DNA of 57,548 nt from Deltaproteobacteria bacterium (GTDB lineage Bacteria > Desulfobacterota > Syntrophia > Syntrophales > UBA2210): contig JAFDAS010000015.1 of the NCBI GenBank assembly GCA_019313695.1, positions 1-57,548 on the forward strand, given 5' to 3'. Made by a program: the position numbers and the translations under genes. Positions within the stretch are counted from its first letter, which is position 1, and every line of letters starts with the position of its first letter. The notes beneath the pieces were generated by a model. That model saw only the letters and a program-made list of their open reading frames with translations. It had not been told where the DNA came from and searched no databases. This document shows, piece after piece, positions 8,332-16,700 of the stretch.

Positions 8332-9543
8332 ATGAAGAAAAAGGTATTTTTGAGTCTTGCAGTATTCATGGTTGCTTTTTGTTTTACGGCAACGGCACTC
8401 GCGGCAGACACCGTCAAGATTGCGGTAATGGAACCCCTCTCAGGCAGTTTTAAGGATATCGGTGATCGTTATTATGAGGGTGTAGAGTACGCCGTAACGG
8501 TTATTAACAGCCAGGGGGGTCTGCTCGGCAAGAAGCTTGAGGCTGTTCCTGTCGACAGTGAACTCAAACCGGACGTTGCGACCCGCAAGGCCACAAAACT
8601 CATGCTGAAGGATGGCGTTAAATTCTTCTGCGGAGGAACCGGCAGTTCAGTCGGTGGGGCAATGTCAGTGCTGGCGGAGAAAAATAACCTGATATACTGG
8701 ACATACGGGCAGGAGGCAGCCAGTTTGACGGGACCCAAATGTTCGAGAAATTTTTTCAGGACAGATTGCAATACAGATACACATTCATACGCCATGGCCG
8801 CCTGGGTGGCCAAAAGCGGTTACAAGAAGGTGGCTTGCATCGCGCAGGACTACTCCTTTGGTCAGGAAGGTACAACCGCTTTTAAAAGGAAACTGAAAGA
8901 ACTGGATCCTTCCATAGAGATCGCTGTTGAACTCTATCACAAGTTGGGTGAAAAAGATTTTGCTCCCTATGTAAGTCAGATTATTTCTTCGGGTGCAGAA
9001 ATTATCTTTACCCCCAACTGGGGAAACGATCTCACATTGCTCCTCAAACAGGCAAAACCCCTCGGCCTGAAGGCGAAATTCATTGGCTATTTTCTAAATG
9101 ACGATTACTGTATCAGAGGGGTGGCAAACGACAAAGCGGTTATAGGAAGTATCGCCTGCGAAAACTACATGCTCAGCATCCCCTTAAAGGCAAACCAGGA
9201 ATTCATCGAAGGATTTTACAAGGCCAAAGGATTCTATCCCTCCTGGCTCCGTGGAAAATCCTATACCGCTACCATGTTCTGGGCGGCAGCCGTAAAAAAA
9301 GCCGGCACGTTTGATGTTGATGCCATAATTGATGCATGGGAAGGCCTTACATACGAGGGTATCGCCGGTAAGTGGTACATGAGACCCTGTGATCACCAGG
9401 CACAGGTCCCCATGTGGATAGCCGAAATCGTCGAAGACAATGACTTCTTCAAACACGCCTATGTTGGGAAACCCACGATGATTCCCGCAAAGGATATCGA
9501 AGTCCCGTGTAATGAGACAGGGTGTCCGGGTCTGGCGAAGTAA
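8332..9543 (+). CDS. periplasmic substrate-binding protein of the LIV-type transporter
   Basis: A 403-aa type-1 periplasmic binding protein. The signal peptide covers residues 1-25 (KKK start, hydrophobic core, ALA-AD cleavage). The mature start, TVKIAVMEPLSGSFKDIGD, is the Leu/Ile/Val- and amide-binding family signature. It is preceded by AAAGGAGGAAGG and followed by a strong terminator, so it ends the transporter transcript. Four to five cysteines, including CNETGC at the C-terminus, are unusual for the family and could form disulfides. It determines substrate specificity; the ligand cannot be read from sequence. Confidence 0.9.
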   Translation: MKKKVFLSLAVFMVAFCFTATALAADTVKIAVMEPLSGSFKDIGDRYYEGVEYAVTVINSQGGLLGKKLEAVPVDSELKPDVATRKATKLMLKDGVKFFCGGTGSSVGGAMSVLAEKNNLIYWTYGQEAASLTGPKCSRNFFRTDCNTDTHSYAMAAWVAKSGYKKVACIAQDYSFGQEGTTAFKRKLKELDPSIEIAVELYHKLGEKDFAPYVSQIISSGAEIIFTPNWGNDLTLLLKQAKPLGLKAKFIGYFLNDDYCIRGVANDKAVIGSIACENYMLSIPLKANQEFIEGFYKAKGFYPSWLRGKSYTATMFWAAAVKKAGTFDVDAIIDAWEGLTYEGIAGKWYMRPCDHQAQVPMWIAEIVEDNDFFKHAYVGKPTMIPAKDIEVPCNETGCPGLAK

Positions 9544-9568
9544 ATAATGTTTATGTAAATTTAGTGTC

Positions 9569-9608
9569 AAAAATAGGCGCCACCCGTTTTTCAGGTGGCG
9601 CCTATTTT
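9569..9608 (+). terminator. strong terminator after the binding-protein gene
   Basis: AAAATAGGCGCCACC and GGTGGCGCCTATTTT form a 15-bp perfect stem (9570-9584 with 9594-9608) with a nine-base loop. It separates the transporter genes from the two downstream enzyme genes. A second small hairpin (CCATGG repeats, about 9614-9631) follows. Confidence 0.88.
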
Positions 9609-9689
9609 CAAACCATGGGACTCACTCCATGGGGGCATATCGCAGGTATGCAGCAAGCGAATGCCGGAATCTCCAGGAGGTTTTAACAA

Positions 9690-10652
9690 ATGACTACATT
9701 GATAACGGGCGGGGCCGGCTTTATCGGATCCTATTTAGCCCAATTGCTGGTTGAAGAGGGCGAGCGCCCGATTCTACTTGATCCGGCGCCGGTTCACGGG
9801 GCACTCATCGATATCCGTGACCGGTTCGAGTACGTGCAGAGTTCGCTTGGAAATTTGTCTGTGGTACTCAACATAATCAAAAAATACTCAATCGACAGAA
9901 TATTTCACCTCGGCGGGATGCTTTCAGCTCCTTCGGATGAAAATCCGTGGGCGGCATTCGACGCCAACGTGACAGGCACATATAACGTCTTGGAGGCCGC
10001 ACGGTTGGGAGGAGTGAAACAGGTTATTTTTTCAAGCACCATAGCCGTGTACGGCAAAGACCTCCCCTCTACCCCTGTCGATGATGCCACGATTCAGCGC
10101 CCCACATCCATGTATGGCTCAACCAAAGTATTCTGCGAACTTCTCGGGCGGTTTTACGCGCGTAAGTTTGATCTTGATTTTCGGGGAGTACGCATTCCGT
10201 CAGTGGTCGGGCCCGGGGCAAAAACCGCGCATATGTCCATTTATAATTGCTGGGCAATTGAAGAAGCATTAAAGGGACAGCCATATAAACTTTTATGCGA
10301 ACCAGAGACACGGTGTCCTGTTATATATTTTAAGGATGCCGGAAGGGCATTATGGTTGTTGGCAATGGCCGAAAGATCGCAGATCAAGACGATGATCTAT
10401 AATCTGGCGGGCATAGTTCCGTCTTTTTCGGCGGAAGACCTGGTGGCCTTGATCCGCGACCGGATACCTGAAGCCCGACTTACCTTCAATCCCGACCCTG
10501 CAACGGTTGAACTTTTAAGGGAACTGGGGTCACTGATTCTCGATGATGAATGTGCCAGATCGGAGTGGGGATGGGAGATAGCGTATCCCTTTGCAGAAAT
10601 GGTAGATGATTTCATCAAGGAATTTGAAGAACATACTTCATGGTATGTGTGA
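9690..10652 (+). CDS. NAD-dependent epimerase / L-threonine 3-dehydrogenase-like SDR
   Basis: A 320-aa extended short-chain dehydrogenase. NAD motif GGAGFIG is at 7-13, Ser115/116, and the catalytic pair Tyr142 and Lys146 (YGSTK). Its middle and end resemble the GalE-type L-threonine dehydrogenases: HLGGMLSAPSDENPWAAFDAN, RIPSVVGPG, ETRCPVIYFKDA and the DD-CAR-EWGW motif near residue 292. That family oxidises threonine to 2-amino-3-oxobutyrate. Here it may oxidise a related beta-hydroxy (amino) acid whose beta-keto product feeds the BKACE 29 bp downstream (inference). A plain sugar epimerase is less likely given the C-terminus. AGGAGG precedes the start. Confidence 0.78.
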   Translation: MTTLITGGAGFIGSYLAQLLVEEGERPILLDPAPVHGALIDIRDRFEYVQSSLGNLSVVLNIIKKYSIDRIFHLGGMLSAPSDENPWAAFDANVTGTYNVLEAARLGGVKQVIFSSTIAVYGKDLPSTPVDDATIQRPTSMYGSTKVFCELLGRFYARKFDLDFRGVRIPSVVGPGAKTAHMSIYNCWAIEEALKGQPYKLLCEPETRCPVIYFKDAGRALWLLAMAERSQIKTMIYNLAGIVPSFSAEDLVALIRDRIPEARLTFNPDPATVELLRELGSLILDDECARSEWGWEIAYPFAEMVDDFIKEFEEHTSWYV

Positions 10653-10681
10653 AATACAAAAACAGATTGAGGTTTTAAAGA

Positions 10682-11602
10682 ATGAGTAAAAGAATATTTA
10701 CGGCGGCACTGACAGGGGCAATTCATACACCGAGCATGTCCCCATATCTTCCAATCACACCGAAGCAGCTTATCGACGAGGCGATCGCGGTATATGAGGC
10801 AGGTGGGGCGGTTGCCCATCTCCATGTACGCGATCCAGAAACGGGATTACCGAATGCTGACCAGGACATCTTCAGAGAGATTGCGACTGAAGTAAGAAAA
10901 CACTGCGATATAATCCTTTGTACTACGACGGGAGGCAGATTAGGAGAACCTGTAGAAAACAGGGTCAGGGTTGTATCCTCATTAAAACCGGAATTGGCCA
11001 CATTAAACGCGGGTTCTCTCAACTTCGCCCTTTTTCACGTCGCAAATAAATTCAAGGAATGGAAACACGACTGGGAAAAGGAATACCTTGAAAATACGGA
11101 AGATTTCATCTTTCCTAACACCTTCAAAACATTGCGCCAGTTCCTGGAAATTTTCAATAAAACGGAAACCAAGCCGGAATTCGAGATTTACGATGTTGGA
11201 ATGATAAACAATCTGGCCTTTGCCATAGAGGCAGGCTATACAAAAAAACCTGTTTACCTGCAGTTTGTCATGGGAATCTTAGGTGGAATTCCCGCATCGC
11301 CGGAAAATCTGGTATTTTTAGTTGAAACAGCACGAAAGGCGATAGGCGATTTTGAGTTTTCGGTGTGTGTGGCTGGCAAGACTCAATTTTCTATCTGCAC
11401 ACAATCACTGATAATGGGTGGCCATGCCCGAGTAGGTCTGGAGGACAATCTCTATTTGGATAAGGGGATTCTTGCGAAAAGCAGCGCTGAGCAAGTGACT
11501 AAGATCATACGTATCGCCAGGGAACTGGGAATCGAACCGGCTTCACCGCAGGAAGCCAGAAAAATACTTGGACTGAAAGGCATCGACAAGGTAAATTTTT
11601 AG
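10682..11602 (+). CDS. BKACE family beta-keto acid cleavage enzyme (DUF849)
   Basis: A 306-aa TIM-barrel enzyme of the 3-keto-5-aminohexanoate cleavage (Kce/BKACE) family. Family reaction: beta-keto acid plus acetyl-CoA gives acetoacetate plus an acyl-CoA. The start TAALTGAIHTPSMSPYLPIT aligns with Kce. The Zn ligands His46 and His48 lie in HLHVRDP, and the TTTGGR segment (about 80-85) is conserved. The residue aligned with Glu14 of the lysine-pathway Kce, which holds the substrate amine, is Ile14, so the substrate should differ from 3-keto-5-aminohexanoate. Last gene of the cassette; Zn-dependent and cytosolic. Confidence 0.88.
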   Translation: MSKRIFTAALTGAIHTPSMSPYLPITPKQLIDEAIAVYEAGGAVAHLHVRDPETGLPNADQDIFREIATEVRKHCDIILCTTTGGRLGEPVENRVRVVSSLKPELATLNAGSLNFALFHVANKFKEWKHDWEKEYLENTEDFIFPNTFKTLRQFLEIFNKTETKPEFEIYDVGMINNLAFAIEAGYTKKPVYLQFVMGILGGIPASPENLVFLVETARKAIGDFEFSVCVAGKTQFSICTQSLIMGGHARVGLEDNLYLDKGILAKSSAEQVTKIIRIARELGIEPASPQEARKILGLKGIDKVNF

Positions 11603-11728
11603 TAGTGTTCAAAAAGTTTTGCATGGTGACATTTAACAGACTGAATTCCAATGTCAACGCACTCTTTAATGCCAAATTTCTTTTTCCAGCATTGCCCCCA
11701 TCTTTCAAGCCCGGCTTTCAAGGCCGGG

Positions 11729-11796
11729 CCTGATTGTTGCGAAGTGGAATCCTGTCATCTTACGATCATATGGTATGGTTTATCCGGCTGAGTCCT
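11729..11796 (+). repeat. direct repeat, right copy (overlaps ppiC 3' end)
   Basis: Partner of 2817-2880. 11729-11769 is identical over 41 bp, then 11780-11796 (TTATCCGGCTGAGTCCT) encodes the stop and final Gly-Ala-Ser-Asp of ppiC on the minus strand. Just outside it lies a GCCCGGC/GCCGGGC hairpin (11709-11729) without a U-run. Confidence 0.85.
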
Positions 11797-12799
11797 CTTT
11801 CTTTACTTCAGGTTCAGGGACAAACCTCTCTATCTTTGCCTGTTCCTCCAGCTTTTCAATATATTTTTTCACCTCTTCCCCTGTTTTCATCTGTTTCAGA
11901 TATTGGGTGAGCTTATCCTTGATATCCTTGTAATCGGTTATCATCTCGGGTTTTCTCTCCCCAGCTTTTATCAGGTGATAGCCGAAGTCGGTTTCGACTA
12001 TATCGCTTATCTCTCCCGATTTCATGGAAAAAACCGCATCTTCGAAGGGTTTTACCATCTGTCCCCGTCCGAAGTCACCGAGATCGCCACCCCTGGCGGC
12101 GCTTGGACATTGCGAATGTTCCTTGGCGAGTGCCGCAAAATCTCCACCCTCTTTCAGTTCTTTCTGTATCTTCTTGATTTCTTTGAGGGCATCAGCCTTC
12201 ACAGATTCACCCGCCCCCGGATCAGCCTTGATAAGGATATGGCTTGCCCGGATCTTCTCGGGTTGTTTGAAAAGGTCCGTGTGCCCATCGTAATAGTCCT
12301 TTGTTTCCTTGTCCGATATCTCGATATTATTTATAATTTCCTGGTCTATCAGTTGCTGGATTGCCATCCCTTCGCGCAACTGGGCTTTAAGGAGATCTTC
12401 GGTAAGACGCATCTTCTCCAGCATACCCTTGAAATCTGCCTCCTTGGGAAATTGTTCTTTCATGTTCGCAAAGCGTTCATCAATGATCGTATCGTCCACT
12501 TCCACCCCTTTTTTCTGACTCTCCAGGTAGAGCACCTTGCGGGTGATAAGACTCTCGAAGAGATCCTTCTTGATCTCCTCTAACTGCTCATCGTTTGGCT
12601 GGCCCTGATCGGCAAGTTGCTGCTGCGCCATGGACAGCTCCACATCGAGATCTTCCTGTGTGATCGCTGCTCCGTTGACTGCCGCTATAGTGCCTTCCGG
12701 AAACTTTGCCTCTTCTTTCTTGCATCCCTGCATGGCAAATAATGCCATGAATATAATCACAACCGGTATGTAAAACCACTTCTCCTGCGCTATCCTCAT
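11780..12799 (-). CDS. peptidyl-prolyl cis-trans isomerase, PpiC/SurA-type lipoprotein
   Basis: A 339-aa exported chaperone. The N-terminal hydrophobic stretch (9-24) ends in MQGC, so Cys26 is probably lipidated, though the lipobox is imperfect. A SurA-like N-domain (35-175) precedes one parvulin domain (about 186-280, SHILIK…GGDLGDFGRGQM…FGYHLIK). It is expected to face the periplasm and help fold outer-membrane proteins. The C-terminal tail is charged, and the last codons lie inside the direct repeat. Monocistronic; flanked left by the cassette and right by a divergent gene. Confidence 0.88.
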   Translation of the reverse strand: MRIAQEKWFYIPVVIIFMALFAMQGCKKEEAKFPEGTIAAVNGAAITQEDLDVELSMAQQQLADQGQPNDEQLEEIKKDLFESLITRKVLYLESQKKGVEVDDTIIDERFANMKEQFPKEADFKGMLEKMRLTEDLLKAQLREGMAIQQLIDQEIINNIEISDKETKDYYDGHTDLFKQPEKIRASHILIKADPGAGESVKADALKEIKKIQKELKEGGDFAALAKEHSQCPSAARGGDLGDFGRGQMVKPFEDAVFSMKSGEISDIVETDFGYHLIKAGERKPEMITDYKDIKDKLTQYLKQMKTGEEVKKYIEKLEEQAKIERFVPEPEVKKEDSAG

Positions 12800-13148
12800 C
12801 TTGTACGTCCCTTCCTGTTCGAATAAATTTTTCTACTTTTATACTTCTATAGGAGCGCAATGCAAGTATTTTTTGTCTTGATAATGGAGATCGGCTTACT
12901 CCTGATGTTTTTATGGGGAAATCCATTTTTATCAAATACAAGACCACCAAAACCGAACATGAAGCCATGGCTCACGTTGGAGAAAAACCACTGATTTTTA
13001 CAATTGACAACCTGTCCGAAAATACAATAGTATCGGTTTCCGGCGTTGCAGGGTTCAGCCCGCGGATCTGTATTGGTTTGCCGGCAATTTAACCGCGCTG
13101 CCTTCCCCCTAACGGGAAGTTTCTGCACCCCGCATGAGGAACTGCTAC
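12800..13148. other. 349-bp divergent intergenic region
   Basis: Separates ppiC (minus) from the hemolysin III gene (plus). It contains a candidate plus-strand promoter. A 59-codon open frame at 12913-13092 has no Shine-Dalgarno and overlaps that promoter, so it is not called. Confidence 0.5.
13004..13033 (+). promoter_or_regulatory. candidate promoter for the hemolysin III family gene
   Basis: TTGACA at 13004-13009, an 18-bp spacer and TAGTAT at 13028-13033, about 110 bp upstream of the gene. Confidence 0.4.
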
Positions 13149-13799
13149 ATGATAAAATTGAAGGACCCGATCAGTGGGCTTACACATTGCATAGGCATTA
13201 TCCTTGCCATTACAGGGTTGATATTCCTGATATGGGGCTCTACCCACCCCGTCAAGCCCGTCCATATAGTGGCTTTTTCCATCTTTGGAGCGGGAATGAT
13301 CCTGCTCTATACGGCGAGCACACTGTATCACTGGCTGCCCGTTTCGGAAAAGGCTGCTCTGCGTCTGCGAAAGATCGATCACATGATGATATTTATACTT
13401 ATCGCGGCTACATATACACCCATATGCCTTATTCCTCTGAGAGGCGCCTGGGGATGGAGTTTATTCGGAGTCATATGGGGATTGACCGCGGGCGGCATAC
13501 TCATGAAGACTTTCTGGCTCCATGCTCCGAGATGGCTTTATACCCTTATTTATATCGCCACCGGGTGGCTGGCTGTTGTGGCCATATGGCCGTTGATACA
13601 GACCCTTCATCTTGGGGGGATGGCATGGTTGCTCATCGGCGGTCTGTTTTATACTACAGGCGCCATAATCTACGCGATTAAGAAACCTGATCCCTGGCCC
13701 CGCATCGTCGGTTTCCATGAAATCTTCCATGTCTTTGTCATGATGGGAACCTTTTCACATTTCTGGATGATGTACAGATATGTCATGCCCTTCAGCTAA
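13149..13799 (+). CDS. hemolysin III / PAQR family membrane protein
   Basis: A 216-aa integral membrane protein with seven hydrophobic helices. It has the family's polar markers: KDPISGLTH at the N-terminus, STLYHW near residue 63, KIDH near 80 and HEIFH near 190, the His/Asp/Ser set thought to bind a metal. Start chosen at 13149 because GAGGAA lies 7 bp upstream; an ATG 15 bp earlier overlaps that site. Bacterial members are linked to haemolysis or membrane-stress functions, but the native role here is unknown. Confidence 0.85.
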   Translation: MIKLKDPISGLTHCIGIILAITGLIFLIWGSTHPVKPVHIVAFSIFGAGMILLYTASTLYHWLPVSEKAALRLRKIDHMMIFILIAATYTPICLIPLRGAWGWSLFGVIWGLTAGGILMKTFWLHAPRWLYTLIYIATGWLAVVAIWPLIQTLHLGGMAWLLIGGLFYTTGAIIYAIKKPDPWPRIVGFHEIFHVFVMMGTFSHFWMMYRYVMPFS

Positions 13800-13806
13800 G
13801 AATTAT

Positions 13807-13958
13807 GGCTTCGTAAAAAGTCTCAAAATACCATTTTCCGTCATTCCGTCCCGGCCCGGAGTTCGGGATGACGACCAAGCCGGAATCCAGTCTTTTAAGA
13901 TAGTTGCAAACCATCTGGTCTCCGGTTTTCACACTGAGTGACGATTTTTTACAAAGCC
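13807..13958. repeat. MITE-like element with 14-bp terminal inverted repeats
   Basis: GGCTTCGTAAAAAG at 13807-13820 and its near-complement TTTTTTACAAAGCC at 13945-13958 (12 of 14 match) bracket 152 bp. Inside is a palindromic TCCCGGCCCGGAGTTCGGGA-like core and a GCCGGAATCC segment. It is non-coding and lies directly upstream of tex. A similar end (GGCCTTTGTAAAAAG) occurs at 17070-17085. Confidence 0.6.
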
Positions 13959-13992
13959 GACAAAACCATATAAATGGAGTTTGATATTACGT

Positions 13993-16272
13993 ATGACAGA
14001 AAAACACGTTACAAAGATCGCTCAGGAACTGCAATTGACGGAAAAGCAGGTGCGGGTTGTCCTGCTGCTTTTAGAAGAAGGCGCGACTGTTCCATTTGTC
14101 GCCCGTTACCGCAAGGAAGCAACCGGGGGGCTTGATGAAGTCAAGATCATATCCATCCGGGACAGGGCTGAGCAACTCGGCACACTGGACAAACGAAGAG
14201 AAACCGTTCTCAAATCGCTGGAGGAACAGGGCAAGCTTACCGACGAGTTGAAGAAAAAGGTGTTGTCCGCCGAGACCCTGGCCGTTCTGGAAGACATCTA
14301 TCTGCCCTATAGACCGAAACGACGTACCCGCGGAATGGCGGCAAGGGAACGTGGACTTGAACCGCTGGCCGCAAAGATATTTGAGCAGAGTGACATCGAC
14401 CCGGAAGCGGAGGCATCCGCCTTTGTTGATCCCGAAAAGGGCGTGGAAAAGATCGACGACGCGCTTGCCGGCGCGCGTGATATCATTGCGGAGTGGATAA
14501 ACGAGGACGCGGGGGTCAGAGCTGCCCTGCGGGAACTTTTCGCCAAAAAGGCCGCCATACATTCAAAGGTTGCGAAGAACAAAGAAGAAGAGGGGGCAAA
14601 ATACAGGGATTATTTTGACTGGGAAGAACCCGTGGCCAAGGCTCCATCACACCGTGTCCTGGCTATCCGCCGCGGCGCTGCCGAGGGATTTCTCATCTTC
14701 CGCGTGCTCCCGGATGAGAAAAGAACTGTCGATATCCTGGAACGTCATTTTGTAAAGGGTGATAATCCCGCCTCACAGGAGGTGCGCCTCGCGGTGAGAG
14801 ACAGTTACAAGCGCCTTCTTTCACTATCCATGGAAACGGAAACTCGTCTTGAAAGCAAAAACAGGGCGGACGGAGAGGCGATCAGGGTGTTCGCGCAGAA
14901 TATCAGAAATCTGCTCCTTACCTCTCCGCTTGGACAGAAAAGGGTCCTTGCCATTGACCCCGGCCTGCGTACCGGGTGCAAGGTTGTCTGCCTCGACCCG
15001 CAGGGAAAGCTCCTGCACAACGATACGATCTTCCCGCTCCAGCCACGCGGGCGCGTAAAAGAATCGGAAGAGACATTAAAGAGACTGGCGGAGAACTTCA
15101 GCATCGAAGTTGTCGCCATCGGCAACGGCACAGGCGGACGCGAGACGGAAGAGTTCTGCAGGGGCATAGACTTCGGCCGAAATATCGCCGTGGTTATGGT
15201 CAGTGAAAGCGGCGCCTCGGTATACTCCGCCTCCGAAGTTGCCCGCGAGGAATTTCCCGATTATGACTTGACCGTTCGTGGCGCGGTGTCAATCGGGAGA
15301 CGCCTTATGGATCCCCTGTCGGAACTGGTAAAAATCGACCCCAAGGCCATAGGTGTCGGACAGTATCAGCATGACGTGGACCAGAAAGCCCTGAAAAAAT
15401 CTCTGGATGATGTTGTGACAAGTTGCGTGAACGCGGTTGGCGTAGAGGTGAATACGGCGAGCAAACAGCTCTTGAGCTATGTGTCGGGCCTCTCAGAAAA
15501 ACTGGCCGGCAATATAATCTCCTGCCGCAATGAAAAGGGTGCATTCTCCTCGCGCGCCGAACTGATGAAGGTTCAGGGAATGGGTGCAAAAACCTTTGAA
15601 CAGGCGGCCGGTTTCCTGAGAATCCACGGCGCGGAAAACCTCCTCGATGCATCGGCGGTCCATCCCGAAAGCTACCCTGTTATTGAAACGATGGCAGGCG
15701 ATCTTGGGTGCAGTATCTCAGACCTGATGACCAGCGCCGAGCTGCGTGAAAAGATCATACTGGAAAACTATGTAAGCGACACCACAGGTATGCCGACTCT
15801 CACGGATATAATGATGGAACTCGCCAAACCCGGCCGTGACCCGCGCGAACAGTTTGAACTCTTCACCTTCACCGAGGGCGTCAGCAAAATGGCGGATCTG
15901 GAGGTAGGGATGAAACTGCCCGGCATTGTAACAAATGTGACCGATTTCGGCGCCTTTGTGGATATCGGGGTTCACCAGGACGGGCTCGTGCATATCAGCG
16001 CGCTGGCCAACAGGTTTGTCCGCAATCCTCATGATGTCATAAAGGTAAATCAGAAAGTCTCGGTAACGGTTATGGATGTTGATATAAAACGAAACCGCAT
16101 CTCGCTTTCGATGCGTTCAAATCCGATGGAACCGCACGGCAGACGGGACAAGAACACTACCCCCGGAGAAAAGAAGGCCGGCAACAAACCTGCGAGACGT
16201 GAGACAGGTGGAAAAACAAAAACATCGGGAAACCCATTCACCGATGCCCTGAAAGAATGGAAATCAGAGTAA
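13993..16272 (+). CDS. tex: RNA-binding transcription accessory protein Tex
   Basis: About 759 aa. Domain order: Tex N-terminal helical domain with EEGATVPFVARYRKEATGGLDE near residue 28, YqgF/RNase H-like fold from about 318 (VLAIDPGLRTGCK), helix-hairpin-helix region near 500-560 (SRAELMKVQGMGAKTFEQAAG) and S1 RNA-binding domain about 637-708. A basic, disordered 50-residue tail follows. Binds RNA and is involved in transcription processes. The ATG at 13993 fits family N-termini; a TTG 12 bp upstream is possible. A decayed copy of its tail lies at 17110-17205. Confidence 0.95.
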   Translation: MTEKHVTKIAQELQLTEKQVRVVLLLLEEGATVPFVARYRKEATGGLDEVKIISIRDRAEQLGTLDKRRETVLKSLEEQGKLTDELKKKVLSAETLAVLEDIYLPYRPKRRTRGMAARERGLEPLAAKIFEQSDIDPEAEASAFVDPEKGVEKIDDALAGARDIIAEWINEDAGVRAALRELFAKKAAIHSKVAKNKEEEGAKYRDYFDWEEPVAKAPSHRVLAIRRGAAEGFLIFRVLPDEKRTVDILERHFVKGDNPASQEVRLAVRDSYKRLLSLSMETETRLESKNRADGEAIRVFAQNIRNLLLTSPLGQKRVLAIDPGLRTGCKVVCLDPQGKLLHNDTIFPLQPRGRVKESEETLKRLAENFSIEVVAIGNGTGGRETEEFCRGIDFGRNIAVVMVSESGASVYSASEVAREEFPDYDLTVRGAVSIGRRLMDPLSELVKIDPKAIGVGQYQHDVDQKALKKSLDDVVTSCVNAVGVEVNTASKQLLSYVSGLSEKLAGNIISCRNEKGAFSSRAELMKVQGMGAKTFEQAAGFLRIHGAENLLDASAVHPESYPVIETMAGDLGCSISDLMTSAELREKIILENYVSDTTGMPTLTDIMMELAKPGRDPREQFELFTFTEGVSKMADLEVGMKLPGIVTNVTDFGAFVDIGVHQDGLVHISALANRFVRNPHDVIKVNQKVSVTVMDVDIKRNRISLSMRSNPMEPHGRRDKNTTPGEKKAGNKPARRETGGKTKTSGNPFTDALKEWKSE

Positions 16273-16275
16273 AAC

Positions 16276-16300
16276 AGGGCCTGGAAATGGCCCCTTTTCA
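16276..16300 (+). terminator. probable tex terminator
   Basis: AGGGCC and GGCCCCT pair around TGGAAAT immediately after the tex stop, followed by TTTT. The stem is short. Confidence 0.5.
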
Positions 16301-16361
16301 GAATTCTTTGTTGTTAAGCGTCCTTTTTATCCTTTATCGCTCGGTCGGGTGAATCCCATGA

Positions 16362-16691
16362 TTATGCCATAGCTTCTTTTATTGCCTTCATGTCCTGCGC
16401 TGGTAGAATGCGACGTTCAATTTCAGGCCAAATTTTGCGCTTACTCATCCTCAAATCATATTCTGATTGGAGATTCAGCCAAAATTGCGCCTCCACTTTA
16501 AAATAACGCTGCAATCTTAAGGCGGTATCCGCTGTAATAGCACGTTTCCCATTGACAATTTCGCTTATCCTATTGGGCGGAACAATAATGTCTCGTGCAA
16601 GCCTGTTTATACTAAGACCCATCGGTTCCATAAAGTCCTCCCGTAAAATTTCACCTGGGGTAATAGGATTAAGCAATTTTCTTGTATTCAT
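16362..16691 (-). CDS. higA: HigA-type antitoxin
   Basis: A 109-aa XRE-family protein with the HigA N-terminus NPITPGEILREDFMEPMGLS, HTH helices at about 25-65 (INRLARDIIVPPNRISEIVNGKR) and the IT-DTALRL-RYF-…FW-NLQ-YDL continuation. It neutralises HigB and represses the operon. It lies 9 bp after higB, the order typical of higBA, with GAGGTG before the ATG. Confidence 0.93.
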   Translation of the reverse strand: MNTRKLLNPITPGEILREDFMEPMGLSINRLARDIIVPPNRISEIVNGKRAITADTALRLQRYFKVEAQFWLNLQSEYDLRMSKRKIWPEIERRILPAQDMKAIKEAMA

Positions 16692-16700
16692 CTTTACACC

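Noticed and set aside
12913..13092. 59-codon plus-strand open frame between ppiC and the hemolysin III gene
   Set aside because: No Shine-Dalgarno; overlaps a promoter candidate; no recognisable features.
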